A stretch of DNA of 64,000 nt from positions 184,804 through 248,803 of the forward strand of contig NW_026870586.1 in NCBI RefSeq assembly GCF_963576545.1. Reading direction: 5' to 3'. The first letter of the stretch is position 1. Each line of letters starts with the position of its first letter. The position numbers were made by a program, and so were the translations under genes. The DNA comes from Limanda limanda (lineage: Eukaryota > Chordata > Actinopteri > Pleuronectiformes > Pleuronectidae). Positions 1 to 10,140 of this stretch are shown here, piece by piece. The notes under the pieces are model-generated. The model was given only the letters and a program-made list of their open reading frames with translations. It ran no database searches and was not told the origin of the DNA.

Positions 1-1
1 A

Positions 2-158
2 GACTTGCAAGTAGGCTCTACCCCCACTAAATGGGGTAGCGCGCATCGATCGGTACCATCGTTGAGCTTCTCCGACTTTCGGAAGGGTTAGGGTTAGGGA
101 TGAAAGCACATAGGAGAAAGAGATATTCTTGAATAACTTTTTTTGTAAAGGTCGGAGA
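2..158 (+). repeat. Short A variant (157 bp, one TTAGGG fewer)
   Basis: This A unit has three GGG tracts instead of four. The other sixteen short units are 2891-3047, 10141-10297, 15453-15609, 21579-21735, 25283-25439, 26729-26885, 31876-32032, 35254-35410, 36536-36692, 41366-41522, 42648-42804, 43930-44086, 46982-47138, 49725-49881, 52956-53112 and 56180-56336. Fourteen of the seventeen lie directly before a B unit. Loss of one hexamer removes the fourth G tract, so these copies cannot form an intramolecular four-tract quadruplex by themselves. No unit with an extra TTAGGG was found. Confidence 0.93.
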
Positions 159-810
159 GACTTGGAAAGTGGTTGCATCTGGACTAATTTGGGTCCTGCG
201 GATCGATTGGTACCATCCCCGAGCTTGTACGACCTTCGGAAGAGGTCGACCGACGAAATTCCCCCAAATCTGAGGAGATATTCTTGAATAACTTTTTTTG
301 TGAAGGTCGGAGAGACTTGCAAGTAGGCTCTACCCCCACTAAATGGGGTAGCGCGCATCGATCGGTACCATCCTTGAGCTTCTCCGAATTTCGGAAGGGT
401 TAGGGTTAGGGTTAGGGATGAAAGCACATAGGAGAAAGAGATATTCTTGAATAACTTTTTTTGTGAAGGTCGGAGAGACTTGGAAAGTGGTTGCATCTGG
501 ACTAATTTGGGTCCTGCGGATCGATTGGTACCATCCCCGAGCTTGTACGACCTTCGGAAGAGGTCGACCGACGAAATTCCCCCAAATCTGAGGAGATATT
601 CTTGAATAACTTTTTTTGTGAAGGTCGGAGAGACTTGCAAGTAGGCTCTACCCCCACTAAATGGGGTTGCGCGCATCGATCGGTACCATCCTTGAGCTTC
701 TCCGACTTTCGGAAGGGTTAGGGTTAGGGTTAGGGATGAAAGCACATAGGAGAAAGAGATATTCTTGAATAACTTTTTTTGTGAAGGTCGGAGAGACTTG
801 CAAGTAGGCT

Positions 811-832
811 CTACCCCCACTAAATGGGGTAG
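811..832 (+). repeat. Inverted repeat in monomer A
   Basis: CTACCCC at 811-817 is perfectly complementary to GGGGTAG at 826-832, with an 8-base loop. The structure recurs in A units carrying the GGGGTAG state. It is broken by one mismatch in units with GGGGTTG, which are mostly the first A after a B. Function is unknown; cruciform or single-strand folding during replication is possible. Confidence 0.75.
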
Positions 833-877
833 CGCGCATCGATCGGTACCATCCTTGAGCTTCTCCGACTTTCGGAA

Positions 878-898
878 GGGTTAGGGTTAGGGTTAGGG
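878..898 (+). other. Telomere-like G4 motif of monomer A
   Basis: In this reference copy four GGG tracts are separated by three TTA loops over 21 bases, the same arrangement as the minimal telomeric G-quadruplex sequence. The motif recurs at offset 84-104 of every full-length A unit, about 290 times in the window and always on the + strand. Known biology: such TTAGGG runs fold into G-quadruplexes in vitro, and TTAGGG is bound by TRF-type proteins and by fungal Tbf1. Folding or protein binding in this array is inferred. Confidence 0.9.
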
Positions 899-1283
899 AT
901 GAAAGCACATAGGAGAAAGAGATATTCTTGAATAACTTTTTTTGTGAAGGTCGGAGAGACTTGCAAGTAGGCTCTACCCCCACTAAATGGGGTAGCGCGC
1001 ATCGATCGGTACCATCCTTGAGCTTCTCCGACTTTCGGAAGGGTTAGGGTTAGGGTTAGGGATGAAAGCACATAGGAGAAAGAGATATTCTTGAATAACT
1101 TTTTTTGTGAAGGTCGGAGAGACTTGCAAGTAGGCTCTACCCCCACTAAATGGGGTAGCGCGCATCGATCGGTACCATCCTTGAGCTTCTCCGACTTTCG
1201 GAAGGGTTAGGGTTAGGGTTAGGGATGAAAGCACATAGGAGAAAGAGATATTCTTGAATAACTTTTTTTGTAAAGGTCGGAGA

Positions 1284-1438
1284 GACTTGGAAAGTGGTTG
1301 CATCTGGACTAATTTGGGTCCTGCGGATCGATTGGTACCATCCCCGAGCTTGTACGACCTTCGGAAGAGGTCGACCGACGAAATTCCCCCAAATCTGAGG
1401 AGATATTCTTGAATAACTTTTTTTGTGAAGGTCGGAGA
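1284..1438 (+). repeat. Monomer B, reference copy (155 bp)
   Basis: The minority unit is a diverged sister of monomer A. Over the first 84 bases I count 61 identical positions in an ungapped alignment, with GGTACC at offset 51 in both. The last 39 bases are essentially the same as in A. Where A has a 40-bp TTAGGG-bearing segment, B has an unrelated 32-bp segment containing GTCGAC and a run of five C. B therefore has no telomere-like repeat and no G-quadruplex motif. It also has a perfect 6-bp stem hairpin. Whether A gained the TTAGGG segment or B lost it cannot be decided from this window. Confidence 0.96.
1355..1373 (+). repeat. Hairpin in monomer B
   Basis: CGACCT at 1355-1360 pairs with AGGTCG at 1368-1373 around a 7-base loop. 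The right arm overlaps the palindrome GGTCGACC. The hairpin recurs in nearly all B copies. It looks like a bacterial terminator stem, but the eukaryotic satellite setting and the absence of a gene or a following T run argue against that role. Confidence 0.7.
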
Positions 1439-1764
1439 GACTTGCAAGTAGGCTCTACCCCCACTAAATGGGGTTGCGCGCATCGATCAGTACCATCTTT
1501 GAGCTTCTCCGACTTTCGGAAGGGTTAGGGTTAGGGTTAGGGATGAAAGCACATAGGAGAAAGAGATATTCTTGAATAACTTTTTTTGTGAAGGTCGGAG
1601 AGACTTGCAAGTAGGCTCTACCCCCACTAAATGGGGTAGCGCGCATCGATCGGTACCATTCTTGAGCTTCTCCGACTTTCGGAAGGGTTAGGGTTAGGGT
1701 TAGGGATGAAAGCACATAGGAGAAAGAGATATTCTTGAATAACTTTTTTTGTGAAGGTCGGAGA

Positions 1765-1920
1765 GACTTGGAAAGTGGTTGCATCTGGACTAATTTGGGT
1801 CCTGCAGATCGATTGGTACCATCCCCGAGCTTGTACGACCTTCGGAAGAGGTCGACCGACGAAATTCCCCCAAAATCTGAGGAGATATTCTTGAATAACT
1901 TTTTTTGTGAAGGTCGGAGA
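1765..1920 (+). repeat. Long B variant (156 bp, CCCCCAAAATC)
   Basis: This B subtype has four A instead of three after the C5 run, making it 156 bp. It occurs at 24 B starts: 1765, 4336, 12711, 13519, 14327, 18023, 18831, 21736, 25440, 28011, 32033, 36693, 39270, 46500, 47139, 49243, 49882, 54401, 55209, 58114, 58922, 60056, 61516 and 63131. Each of those I checked also carries CTGCAG where other B units have CTGCGG. CTGCAG is also found without the extra A at 6114, 9016, 12230, 17542 and 26248. The extra A is thus nested inside the CTGCAG lineage. It also shifts the + strand frame and opens a spurious 91-codon frame. Confidence 0.93.
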
Positions 1921-4491
1921 GACTTGCAAGTAGGCTCTACCCCCACTAAATGGGGTTGCGCGCATCGATCAGTACCATCCTTGAGCTTCTCCGACTTTCG
2001 GAAGGGTTAGGGTTAGGGTTAGGGATGAAAGCACATAGGAGAAAGAGATATTCTTGAATAACTTTTTTTGTGAAGGTCGGAGAGACTTGCAAGTAGGCTC
2101 TACCCCCACTAAATGGGGTAGCGCGCATCGATCAGTACCATCCTTGAGCTTCTCCGACTTTCGGAAGGGTTAGGGTTAGGGTTAGGGATGAAAGCACATA
2201 GGAGAAAGAGATATTCTTGAATAACTTTTTTTGTGAAGGTCGGAGAGACTTGCAAGTAGGCTCTACCCCCACTAAATGGGGTAGCGCGCATCGATCGGTA
2301 CCATCCTTGAGCTTCTCCGACTTTCGGAAGGGTTAGGGTTAGGGTTAGGGATGAAAGCACATAGGAGAAAGAGATATTCTTGAATAACTTTTTTTGTGAA
2401 GGTCGGAGAGACTTGCAAGTAGGCTCTACCCCCACTAAATGGGGTAGCGCGCATCGATCGGTACCATCCTTGAGCTTCTCCGACTTTCGGAAGGGTTAGG
2501 GTTAGGGTTAGGGATGAAAGCACATAGGAGAAAGAGATATTCTTGAATAACTTTTTTTGTGAAGGTCGGAGAGACTTGGAAAGTGGTTGCATCTGGACTA
2601 ATTTGGGTCCTGCGGATCGATTGGTACCATCCCCGAGCTTGTACGACCTTCGGAAGAGGTCGACCGACGAAATTCCCCCAAATCTGAGGAGATATTCTTG
2701 AATAACTTTTTTTGTGAAGGTCGGAGAGACTTGCAAGTAGGCTCTACCCCCACTAAATGGGGTTGCGCGCATCGATCAGTACCATCCTTGAGCTTCTCCG
2801 ACTTTCGGAAGGGTTAGGGTTAGGGTTAGGGATGAAAGCACATAGGAGAAAGAGATATTCTTGAATAACTTTTTTTGTGAAGGTCGGAGAGACTTGCAAG
2901 TAGGCTCTACCCCCACTAAATGGGGTAGCGCGCATCGATCGGTACCATCGTTGAGCTTCTCCGACTTTCGGAAGGGTTAGGGTTAGGGATGAAAGCACAT
3001 AGGAGAAAGAGATATTCTTGAATAACTTTTTTTGTGAAGGTCGGAGAGACTTGCAAGTAGGCTCTACCCCCACTAAATGGGGTAGCGCGCATCGATCGGT
3101 ACCATCCTTGAGCTTCTCCGACTTTCGGAAGGGTTAGGGTTAGGGTTAGGGATGAAAGCACATAGGAGAAAGAGATATTCTTGAATAACTTTTTTTGTGA
3201 AGGTCGGAGAGACTTGCAAGTAGGCTCTACCCCCACTAAATGGGGTAGCGCGCATCGATCGGTACCATCCTTGAGCTTCTCCGACTTTCGGAAGGGTTAG
3301 GGTTAGGGTTAGGGATGAAAGCACATAGGAGAAAGAGATATTCTTGAATAACTTTTTTTGTGAAGGTCGGAGAGACTTGGAAAGTGGTTGCATCTGGACT
3401 AATTTGGGTCCTGCGGATCGATTGGTACCATCCCCGAGCTTGTACGACCTTCGGAAGAGGTCGACCGACGAAATTCCCCCAAATCTGAGGAGATATTCTT
3501 GAATAACTTTTTTTGTAAAGGTCGGAGAGACTTGCAAGTAGGCTCTACCCCCACTAAATGGGGTTGCGCGCATCGATCGGTACCATCCTTGAGCTTCTCC
3601 GACTTTCGGAAGGGTTAGGGTTAGGGTTAGGGATGAAAGCACATAGGAGAAAGAGATATTCTTGAATAACTTTTTTTGTGAAGGTCGGAGAGACTTGCAA
3701 GTAGGCTCTACCCCCACTAAATGGGGTAGCGCGCATCGATCGGTACCATCGTTGAGCTTCTCCGACTTTCGGAAGGGTTAGGGTTAGGGTTAGGGATGAA
3801 AGCACATAGGAGAAAGAGATATTCTTGAATAACTTTTTTTGTGAAGGTCGGAGAGACTTGGAAAGTGGTTGCATCTGGACTAATTTGGGTCCTGCGGATC
3901 GATTGGTACCATCCCCGAGCTTGTACGACCTTCGGAAGAGGTCGACCGACGAAATTCCCCCAAATCTGAGGAGATATTCTTGTATAACTTTTTTTGTGAA
4001 GGTCGGAGAGACTTGCAAGTAGGCTCTACCCCCACTAAATGGGGTTGCGCGCATCGATCGGTACCATCCTTGAGCTTCTCCGACTTTCGGAAGGGTTAGG
4101 GTTAGGGTTAGGGATGAAAGCACATAGGAGAAAGAGATATTCTTGAATAACTTTTTTTGTGAAGGTCGGAGAGACTTGCAAGTAGGCTCTACCCCCACTA
4201 AATGGGGTAGCGCGCATCGATCGGTACCATCCTTGAGCTTCTCCGACTTTCGGAAGGGTTAGGGTTAGGGTTAGGGATGAAAGCACATAGGAGAAAGAGA
4301 TATTCTTGAATAACTTTTTTTGTGAAGGTCGGAGAGACTTGGAAAGTGGTTGCATCTGGACTAATTTGGGTCCTGCAGATCGATTGGTACCATCCCCGAG
4401 CTTGTACGACCTTCGGAAGAGGTCGACCGACGAAATTCCCCCAAAATCTGAGGAGATATTCTTGAATAACTTTTTTTGTGAAGGTCGGAGA

Positions 4492-5795
4492 GACTTGCAA
4501 GTAGGCTCTACCCCCACTAAATGGGGTTGCGCGCATCGATCAGTACCATCCTTGAGCTTCTCCGACTTTCGGAAGGGTTAGGGTTAGGGTTAGGGATGAA
4601 AGCACATAGGAGAAAGAGATATTCTTGAATAACTTTTTTTGTGAAGGTCGGAGAGACTTGCAAGTAGGCTCTACCCCCACTAAATGGGGTAGCGCGCATC
4701 GATCAGTACCATCGTTGAGCTTCTCCGACTTTCGGAAGGGTTAGGGTTAGGGTTAGGGATGAAAGCACATAGGAGAAAGAGATATTCTTGAATAACTTTT
4801 TTTGTGAAGGTCGGAGAGACTTGCAAGTAGGCTCTACCCCCACTAAATGGGGTAGCGCGCATCGATCGGTACCATCCTTGAGCTTCTCCGACTTTCGGAA
4901 GGGTTAGGGTTAGGGTTAGGGATGAAAGCACATAGGAGAAAGAGATATTCTTGAATAACTTTTTTTGTGAAGGTCGGAGAGACTTGCAAGTAGGCTCTAC
5001 CCCCACTAAATGGGGTAGCGCGCATCGATCGGTACCATCCTTGAGCTTCTCCGACTTTCGGAAGGGTTAGGGTTAGGGTTAGGGATGAAAGCACATAGGA
5101 GAAAGAGATATTCTTGAATAACTTTTTTTGTGAAGGTCGGAGAGACTTGCAAGTAGGCTCTACCCCCACTAAATGGGGTAGCGCGCATCGATCGGTACCA
5201 TCCTTGAGCTTCTCCGACTTTCGGAAGGGTTAGGGTTAGGGTTAGGGATGAAAGCACATAGGAGAAAGAGATATTCTTGAATAACTTTTTTTGTGAAGGT
5301 CGGAGAGACTTGCAAGTAGGCTCTACCCCCACTAAATGGGGTTGCGCGCATCGATCGGTACCATCCTTGAGCTTCTCCGACTTTCGGAAGGGTTAGGGTT
5401 AGGGTTAGGGATGAAAGCACATAGGAGAAAGAGATATTCTTGAATAACTTTTTTTGTGAAGGTCGGAGAGACTTGCAAGTAGGCTCTACCCCCACTAAAT
5501 GGGGTAGCGCGCATCGATCGGTACCATCCTTGAGCTTCTCCGACTTTCGGAAGGGTTAGGGTTAGGGTTAGGGATGAAAGCACATAGGAGAAAGAGATAT
5601 TCTTGAATAACTTTTTTTGTGAAGGTCGGAGAGACTTGCAAGTAGGCTCTACCCCCACTAAATGGGGTAGCGCGCATCGATCGGTACCATCCTTGAGCTT
5701 CTCCGACTTTCGGAAGGGTTAGGGTTAGGGTTAGGGATGAAAGCACATAGGAGAAAGAGATATTCTTGAATAACTTTTTTTGTGAAGGTCGGAGA
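4492..5795 (+). repeat. A-only run (8 monomers)
   Basis: Eight full-length A units follow the long B at 4336. Equivalent eight-unit runs, each also following a long B, are at 18987-20290, 21892-23195, 28167-29470, 39426-40729, 55365-56662 (containing one short unit) and 60212-61515. All seven eight-unit runs follow a 156-bp B, which suggests one ancestral B-A8 block that spread. Confidence 0.88.
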
Positions 5796-6749
5796 GACTT
5801 GGAAAGTGGTTGCATCTGGACTAATTTGGGTCCTGCGGATCGATTGGTACCATCCCCGAGCTTGTACGACCTTCGGAAGAGGTCGACCGACGAAATTCCC
5901 CCAAATCTGAGGAGATATTCTTGAATAACTTTTTTTGTGAAGGTCGGAGAAACTTGCAAGTAGGCTCTACCCCCACTAAATGGGGTAGCGCGCATCGATC
6001 GGTACCATCCTTGAGCTTCTCCGACTTTCGGAAGGGTTAGGGTTAGGGTTAGGGATGAAAGCACATAGGAGAAAGAGATATTCTTGAATAACTTTTTTTG
6101 TGAAGGTCGGAGAGACTTGGAAAGTGGTTGCATCTGGACTAATTTGGGTCCTGCAGATCGATTGGTACCATCCCCGAGCTTGTACGACCTTCGGAAGAGG
6201 TCGACCGACGAAATTCCCCCAAATCTGAGGAGATATTCTTGAATAACTTTTTTTGTGAAGGTCGGAGAGACTTGCAAGTAGGCTCTACCCCCACTAAATG
6301 GGGTTGCGCGCATCGATCGGTACCATCCTTGAGCTTCTCCGACTTTCGGAAGGGTTAGGGTTAGGGTTAGGGATGAAAGCACATAGGAGAAAGAGATATT
6401 CTTGAATAACTTTTTTTGTGAAGGTCGGAGAGACTTGCAAGTAGGCTCTACCCCCACTAAATGGGGTAGCGCGCATCGATCGGTACCATCCCTGAGCTTC
6501 TCCGACTTTCGGAAGGGTTAGGGTTAGGGTTAGGGATGAAAGCACATAGGAGAAAGAGATATTCTTGAATAACTTTTTTTGTGAAGGTCGGAGAGACTTG
6601 GAAAGTGGTTGCATCTGGACTAATTTGGGTCCTGCGGATCGATTGGTACCATCCCCGAGCTTGTACGACCTTCGGAAGAGGTCGACCGACGAAATTCCCC
6701 CAAATCTGAGGAGATATTCTTGAATAACTTTTTTTGTGAAGGTCGGAGA
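5796..6749 (+). repeat. Duplicated block B-A-B-A2-B (offset 2421)
   Basis: B starts 5796, 6114 and 6595 recur at 8217, 8535 and 9016. The single A spacer starts with AACTTG instead of GACTTG in both copies (5951 and 8372). The same spacer variant reappears at 29626 and 40885, so the module also moved over tens of kilobases. Confidence 0.8.
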
Positions 6750-8216
6750 GACTTGCAAGTAGGCTCTACCCCCACTAAATGGGGTTGCGCGCATCGATCA
6801 GTACCATCCTTGAGCTTCTCCGACTTTCGGAAGGGTTAGGGTTAGGGTTAGGGATGAAAGCACATAGGAGAAAGAGATATTCTTGAATAACTTTTTTTGT
6901 GAAGGTCGGAGAGACTTGCAAGTAGGCTCTACCCCCACTAAATGGGGTAGCGCGCATCGATCGGTACCATCCTTGAGCTTCTCCGACTTTCGGAAGGGTT
7001 AGGGTTAGGGTTAGGGATGAAAGCACATAGGAGAAAGAGATATTCTTGAATAACTTTTTTTGTGAAGGTCGGAGAGACTTGCAAGTAGGCTCTACCCCCA
7101 CTAAATGGGGTAGCGCGCATCGATCGGTACCATCCTTGAGCTTCTCCGACTTTCGGAAGGGTTAGGGTTAGGGTTAGGGATGAAAGCACATAGGAGAAAG
7201 AGATATTCTTGAATAACTTTTTTTGTGAAGGTCGGAGAGACTTGCAAGTAGGCTCTACCCCCACTAAATGGGGTAGCGCGCATCGATCGGTACCATCCTT
7301 GAGCTTCTCCGACTTTCGGAAGGGTTAGGGTTAGGGTTAGGGATGAAAGCACATAGGAGAAAGAGATATTCTTGAATAACTTTTTTTGTGAAGGTCGGAG
7401 AGACTTGCAAGTAGGCTCTACCCCCACTAAATGGGGTTGCGCGCATCGATCGGTACCATCCTTGAGCTTCTCCGACTTTCGGAAGGGTTAGGGTTAGGGT
7501 TAGGGATGAAAGCACATAGGAGAAAGAGATATTCTTGAATAACTTTTTTTGTGAAGGTCGGAGAGACTTGCAAGTAGGCTCTACCCCCACTAAATGGGGT
7601 AGCGCGCATCGATCGGTACCATCCTTGAGCTTCTCCGACTTTCGGAAGGGTTAGGGTTAGGGTTAGGGATGAAAGCACATAGGAGAAAGAGATATTCTTG
7701 AATAACTTTTTTTGTGAAGGTCGGAGAGACTTGCAAGTAGGCTCTACCCCCACTAAATGGGGTTGCGCGCATCGATCGGTACCATCCTTGAGCTTCTCCG
7801 ACTTTCGGAAGGGTTAGGGTTAGGGTTAGGGATGAAAGCACATAGGAGAAAGAGATATTCTTGAATAACTTTTTTTGTGAAGGTCGGAGAGACTTGCAAG
7901 TAGGCTCTACCCCCACTAAATGGGGTAGCGCGCATCGATCGGTACCATCCTTGAGCTTCTCCGACTTTCGGAAGGGTTAGGGTTAGGGTTAGGGATGAAA
8001 GCACATAGGAGAAAGAGATATTCTTGAATAACTTTTTTTGTGAAGGTCGGAGAGACTTGCAAGTAGGCTCTACCCCCACTAAATGGGGTAGCGCGCATCG
8101 ATCGGTACCATCCTTGAGCTTCTCCGACTTTCGGAAGGGTTAGGGTTAGGGTTAGGGATGAAAGCACATAGGAGAAAGAGATATTCTTGAATAACTTTTT
8201 TTGTGAAGGTCGGAGA
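6750..8216 (+). repeat. A-only run (9 monomers)
   Basis: Nine A units of 163 bp fill the interval between B units at 6595 and 8217. Internal GGGGTTG-type units are visible near 7437 and 7763, exactly 326 bp (two monomers) apart, suggesting local dimer duplication. Confidence 0.9.
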
Positions 8217-10140
8217 GACTTGGAAAGTGGTTGCATCTGGACTAATTTGGGTCCTGCGGATCGATTGGTACCATCCCCGAGCTTGTACGACCTTTGGAAG
8301 AGGTCGACCGACGAAATTCCCCCAAATCTGAGGAGATATTCTTGAATAACTTTTTTTGTGAAGGTCGGAGAAACTTGCAAGTAGGCTCTACCCCCACTAA
8401 ATGGGGTAGCGCGCATCGATCGGTACCATCCTTGAGCTTCTCCGACTTTCGGAAGGGTTAGGGTTAGGGTTAGGGATGAAAGCACATAGGAGAAAGAGAT
8501 ATTCTTGAATAACTTTTTTTGTGAAGGTCGGAGAGACTTGGAAAGTGGTTGCATCTGGACTAATTTGGGTCCTGCGGATCGATTGGTACCATCCCCGAGC
8601 TTGTACGACCTTCGGAAGAGGTCGACCGACGAAATTCCCCCAAATCTGAGGAGATATTCTTGAATAACTTTTTTTGTGAAGGTCGGAGAGACTTGCAAGT
8701 AGGCTCTACCCCCACTAAATGGGGTTGCGCGCATCGATCGGTACCATCCTTGAGCTTCTCCGACTTTCGGAAGGGTTAGGGTTAGGGTTAGGGATGAAAG
8801 CACATAGGAGAAAGAGATATTCTTGAATAACTTTTTTTGTGAAGGTCGGAGAGACTTGCAAGTAGGCTCTACCCCCACTAAATGGGGTAGCGCGCATCGA
8901 TCGGTACCATCCTTGAGCTTCTCCGACTTTCGGAAGGGTTAGGGTTAGGGTTAGGGATGAAAGCACATAGGAGAAAGAGATATTCTTGAATAACTTTTTT
9001 TGTGAAGGTCGGAGAGACTTGGAAAGTGGTTGCATCTGGACTAATTTGGGTCCTGCAGATCGATTGGTACCATCCCCGAGCTTGTACGACCTTCGGAAGA
9101 GGTCGACCGACGAAATTCCCCCAAATCTGAGGAGATATTCTTGAATAACTTTTTTTGTGAAGGTCGGAGAGACTTGCAAGTAGGCTCTACCCCCACTAAA
9201 TGGGGTTGCGCGCATCGATCAGTACCATCCTTGAGCTTCTCCGACTTTCGGAAGGGTTAGGGTTAGGGTTAGGGATGAAAGCACATAGGAGAAAGAGATA
9301 TTCTTGAATAACTTTTTTTGTGAAGGTCGGAGAGACTTGCAAGTAGGCTCTACCCCCACTAAATGGGGTAGCGCGCATCGATCGGTACCATCCTTGAGCT
9401 TCTCCGACTTTCGGAAGGGTTAGGGTTAGGGTTAGGGATGAAAGCACATAGGAGAAAGAGATATTCTTGAATAACTTTTTTTGTGAAGGTCGGAGAGACT
9501 TGCAAGTAGGCTCTACCCCCACTAAATGGGGTAGCGCGCATCGATCGGTACCATCCTTGAGCTTCTCCGACTTTCGGAAGGGTTAGGGTTAGGGTTAGGG
9601 ATGAAAGCACATAGGAGAAAGAGATATTCTTGAATAACTTTTTTTGTGAAGGTCGGAGAGACTTGCAAGTAGGCTCTACCCCCACTAAATGGGGTAGCGC
9701 GCATCGATCGGTACCATCCTTGAGCTTCTCCGACTTTCGGAAGGGTTAGGGTTAGGGTTAGGGATGAAAGCACATAGGAGAAAGAGATATTCTTGAATAA
9801 CTTTTTTTGTGAAGGTCGGAGAGACTTGGAAAGTGGTTGCATCTGGACTAATTTGGGTCCTGCGGATCGATTGGTACCATCCCCGAGCTTGTACGACCTT
9901 CGGAAGAGGTCGACCGACGAAATTCCCCCAAATCTGAGGAGATATTCTTGAATAACTTTTTTTGTGAAGGTCGGAGAGACTTGCAAGTAGGCTCTACCCC
10001 CACTAAATGGGGTAGCGCACATCGATCGGTACCATCCTTGAGCTTCTCCGACTTTCGGAAGGGTTAGGGTTAGGGTTAGGGATGAAAGCACATAGGAGAA
10101 AGAGATATTCTTGAATAACTTTTTTTGTGAAGGTCGGAGA

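Larger units (their letters stand above)
795..957 (+). repeat. Monomer A, reference copy (163 bp)
   Basis: This copy matches the consensus of the majority unit. Counted composition is A43, C30, G47, T43 (47% GC) with seven CpG dinucleotides. Landmarks by offset are: a 7-bp inverted repeat at 17-23 and 32-38; a GCGCGC run near 39; GATCGATC followed by GGTACC at 51-56; four GGG tracts spaced by TTA at 84-104; a purine-rich stretch after that; and a run of seven T near 143. The first 84 bases align without gaps to monomer B, and the last 39 bases are shared with B. The 40 bases between are A-specific and contain the telomere-like repeats. The unit repeats 310 times in the window. I know of no named satellite family that it matches. 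Confidence 0.97.

Noticed and set aside
1355..1373. Rho-independent terminator at the B hairpin
   Set aside because: No T run follows the stem, no gene precedes it, and the array looks eukaryotic.
795..1438. CENP-B box in A or B
   Set aside because: TTCG is present in TTTCGGAAG and CTTCGGAAG, but the required downstream CGGG at the right spacing is missing in both monomers.
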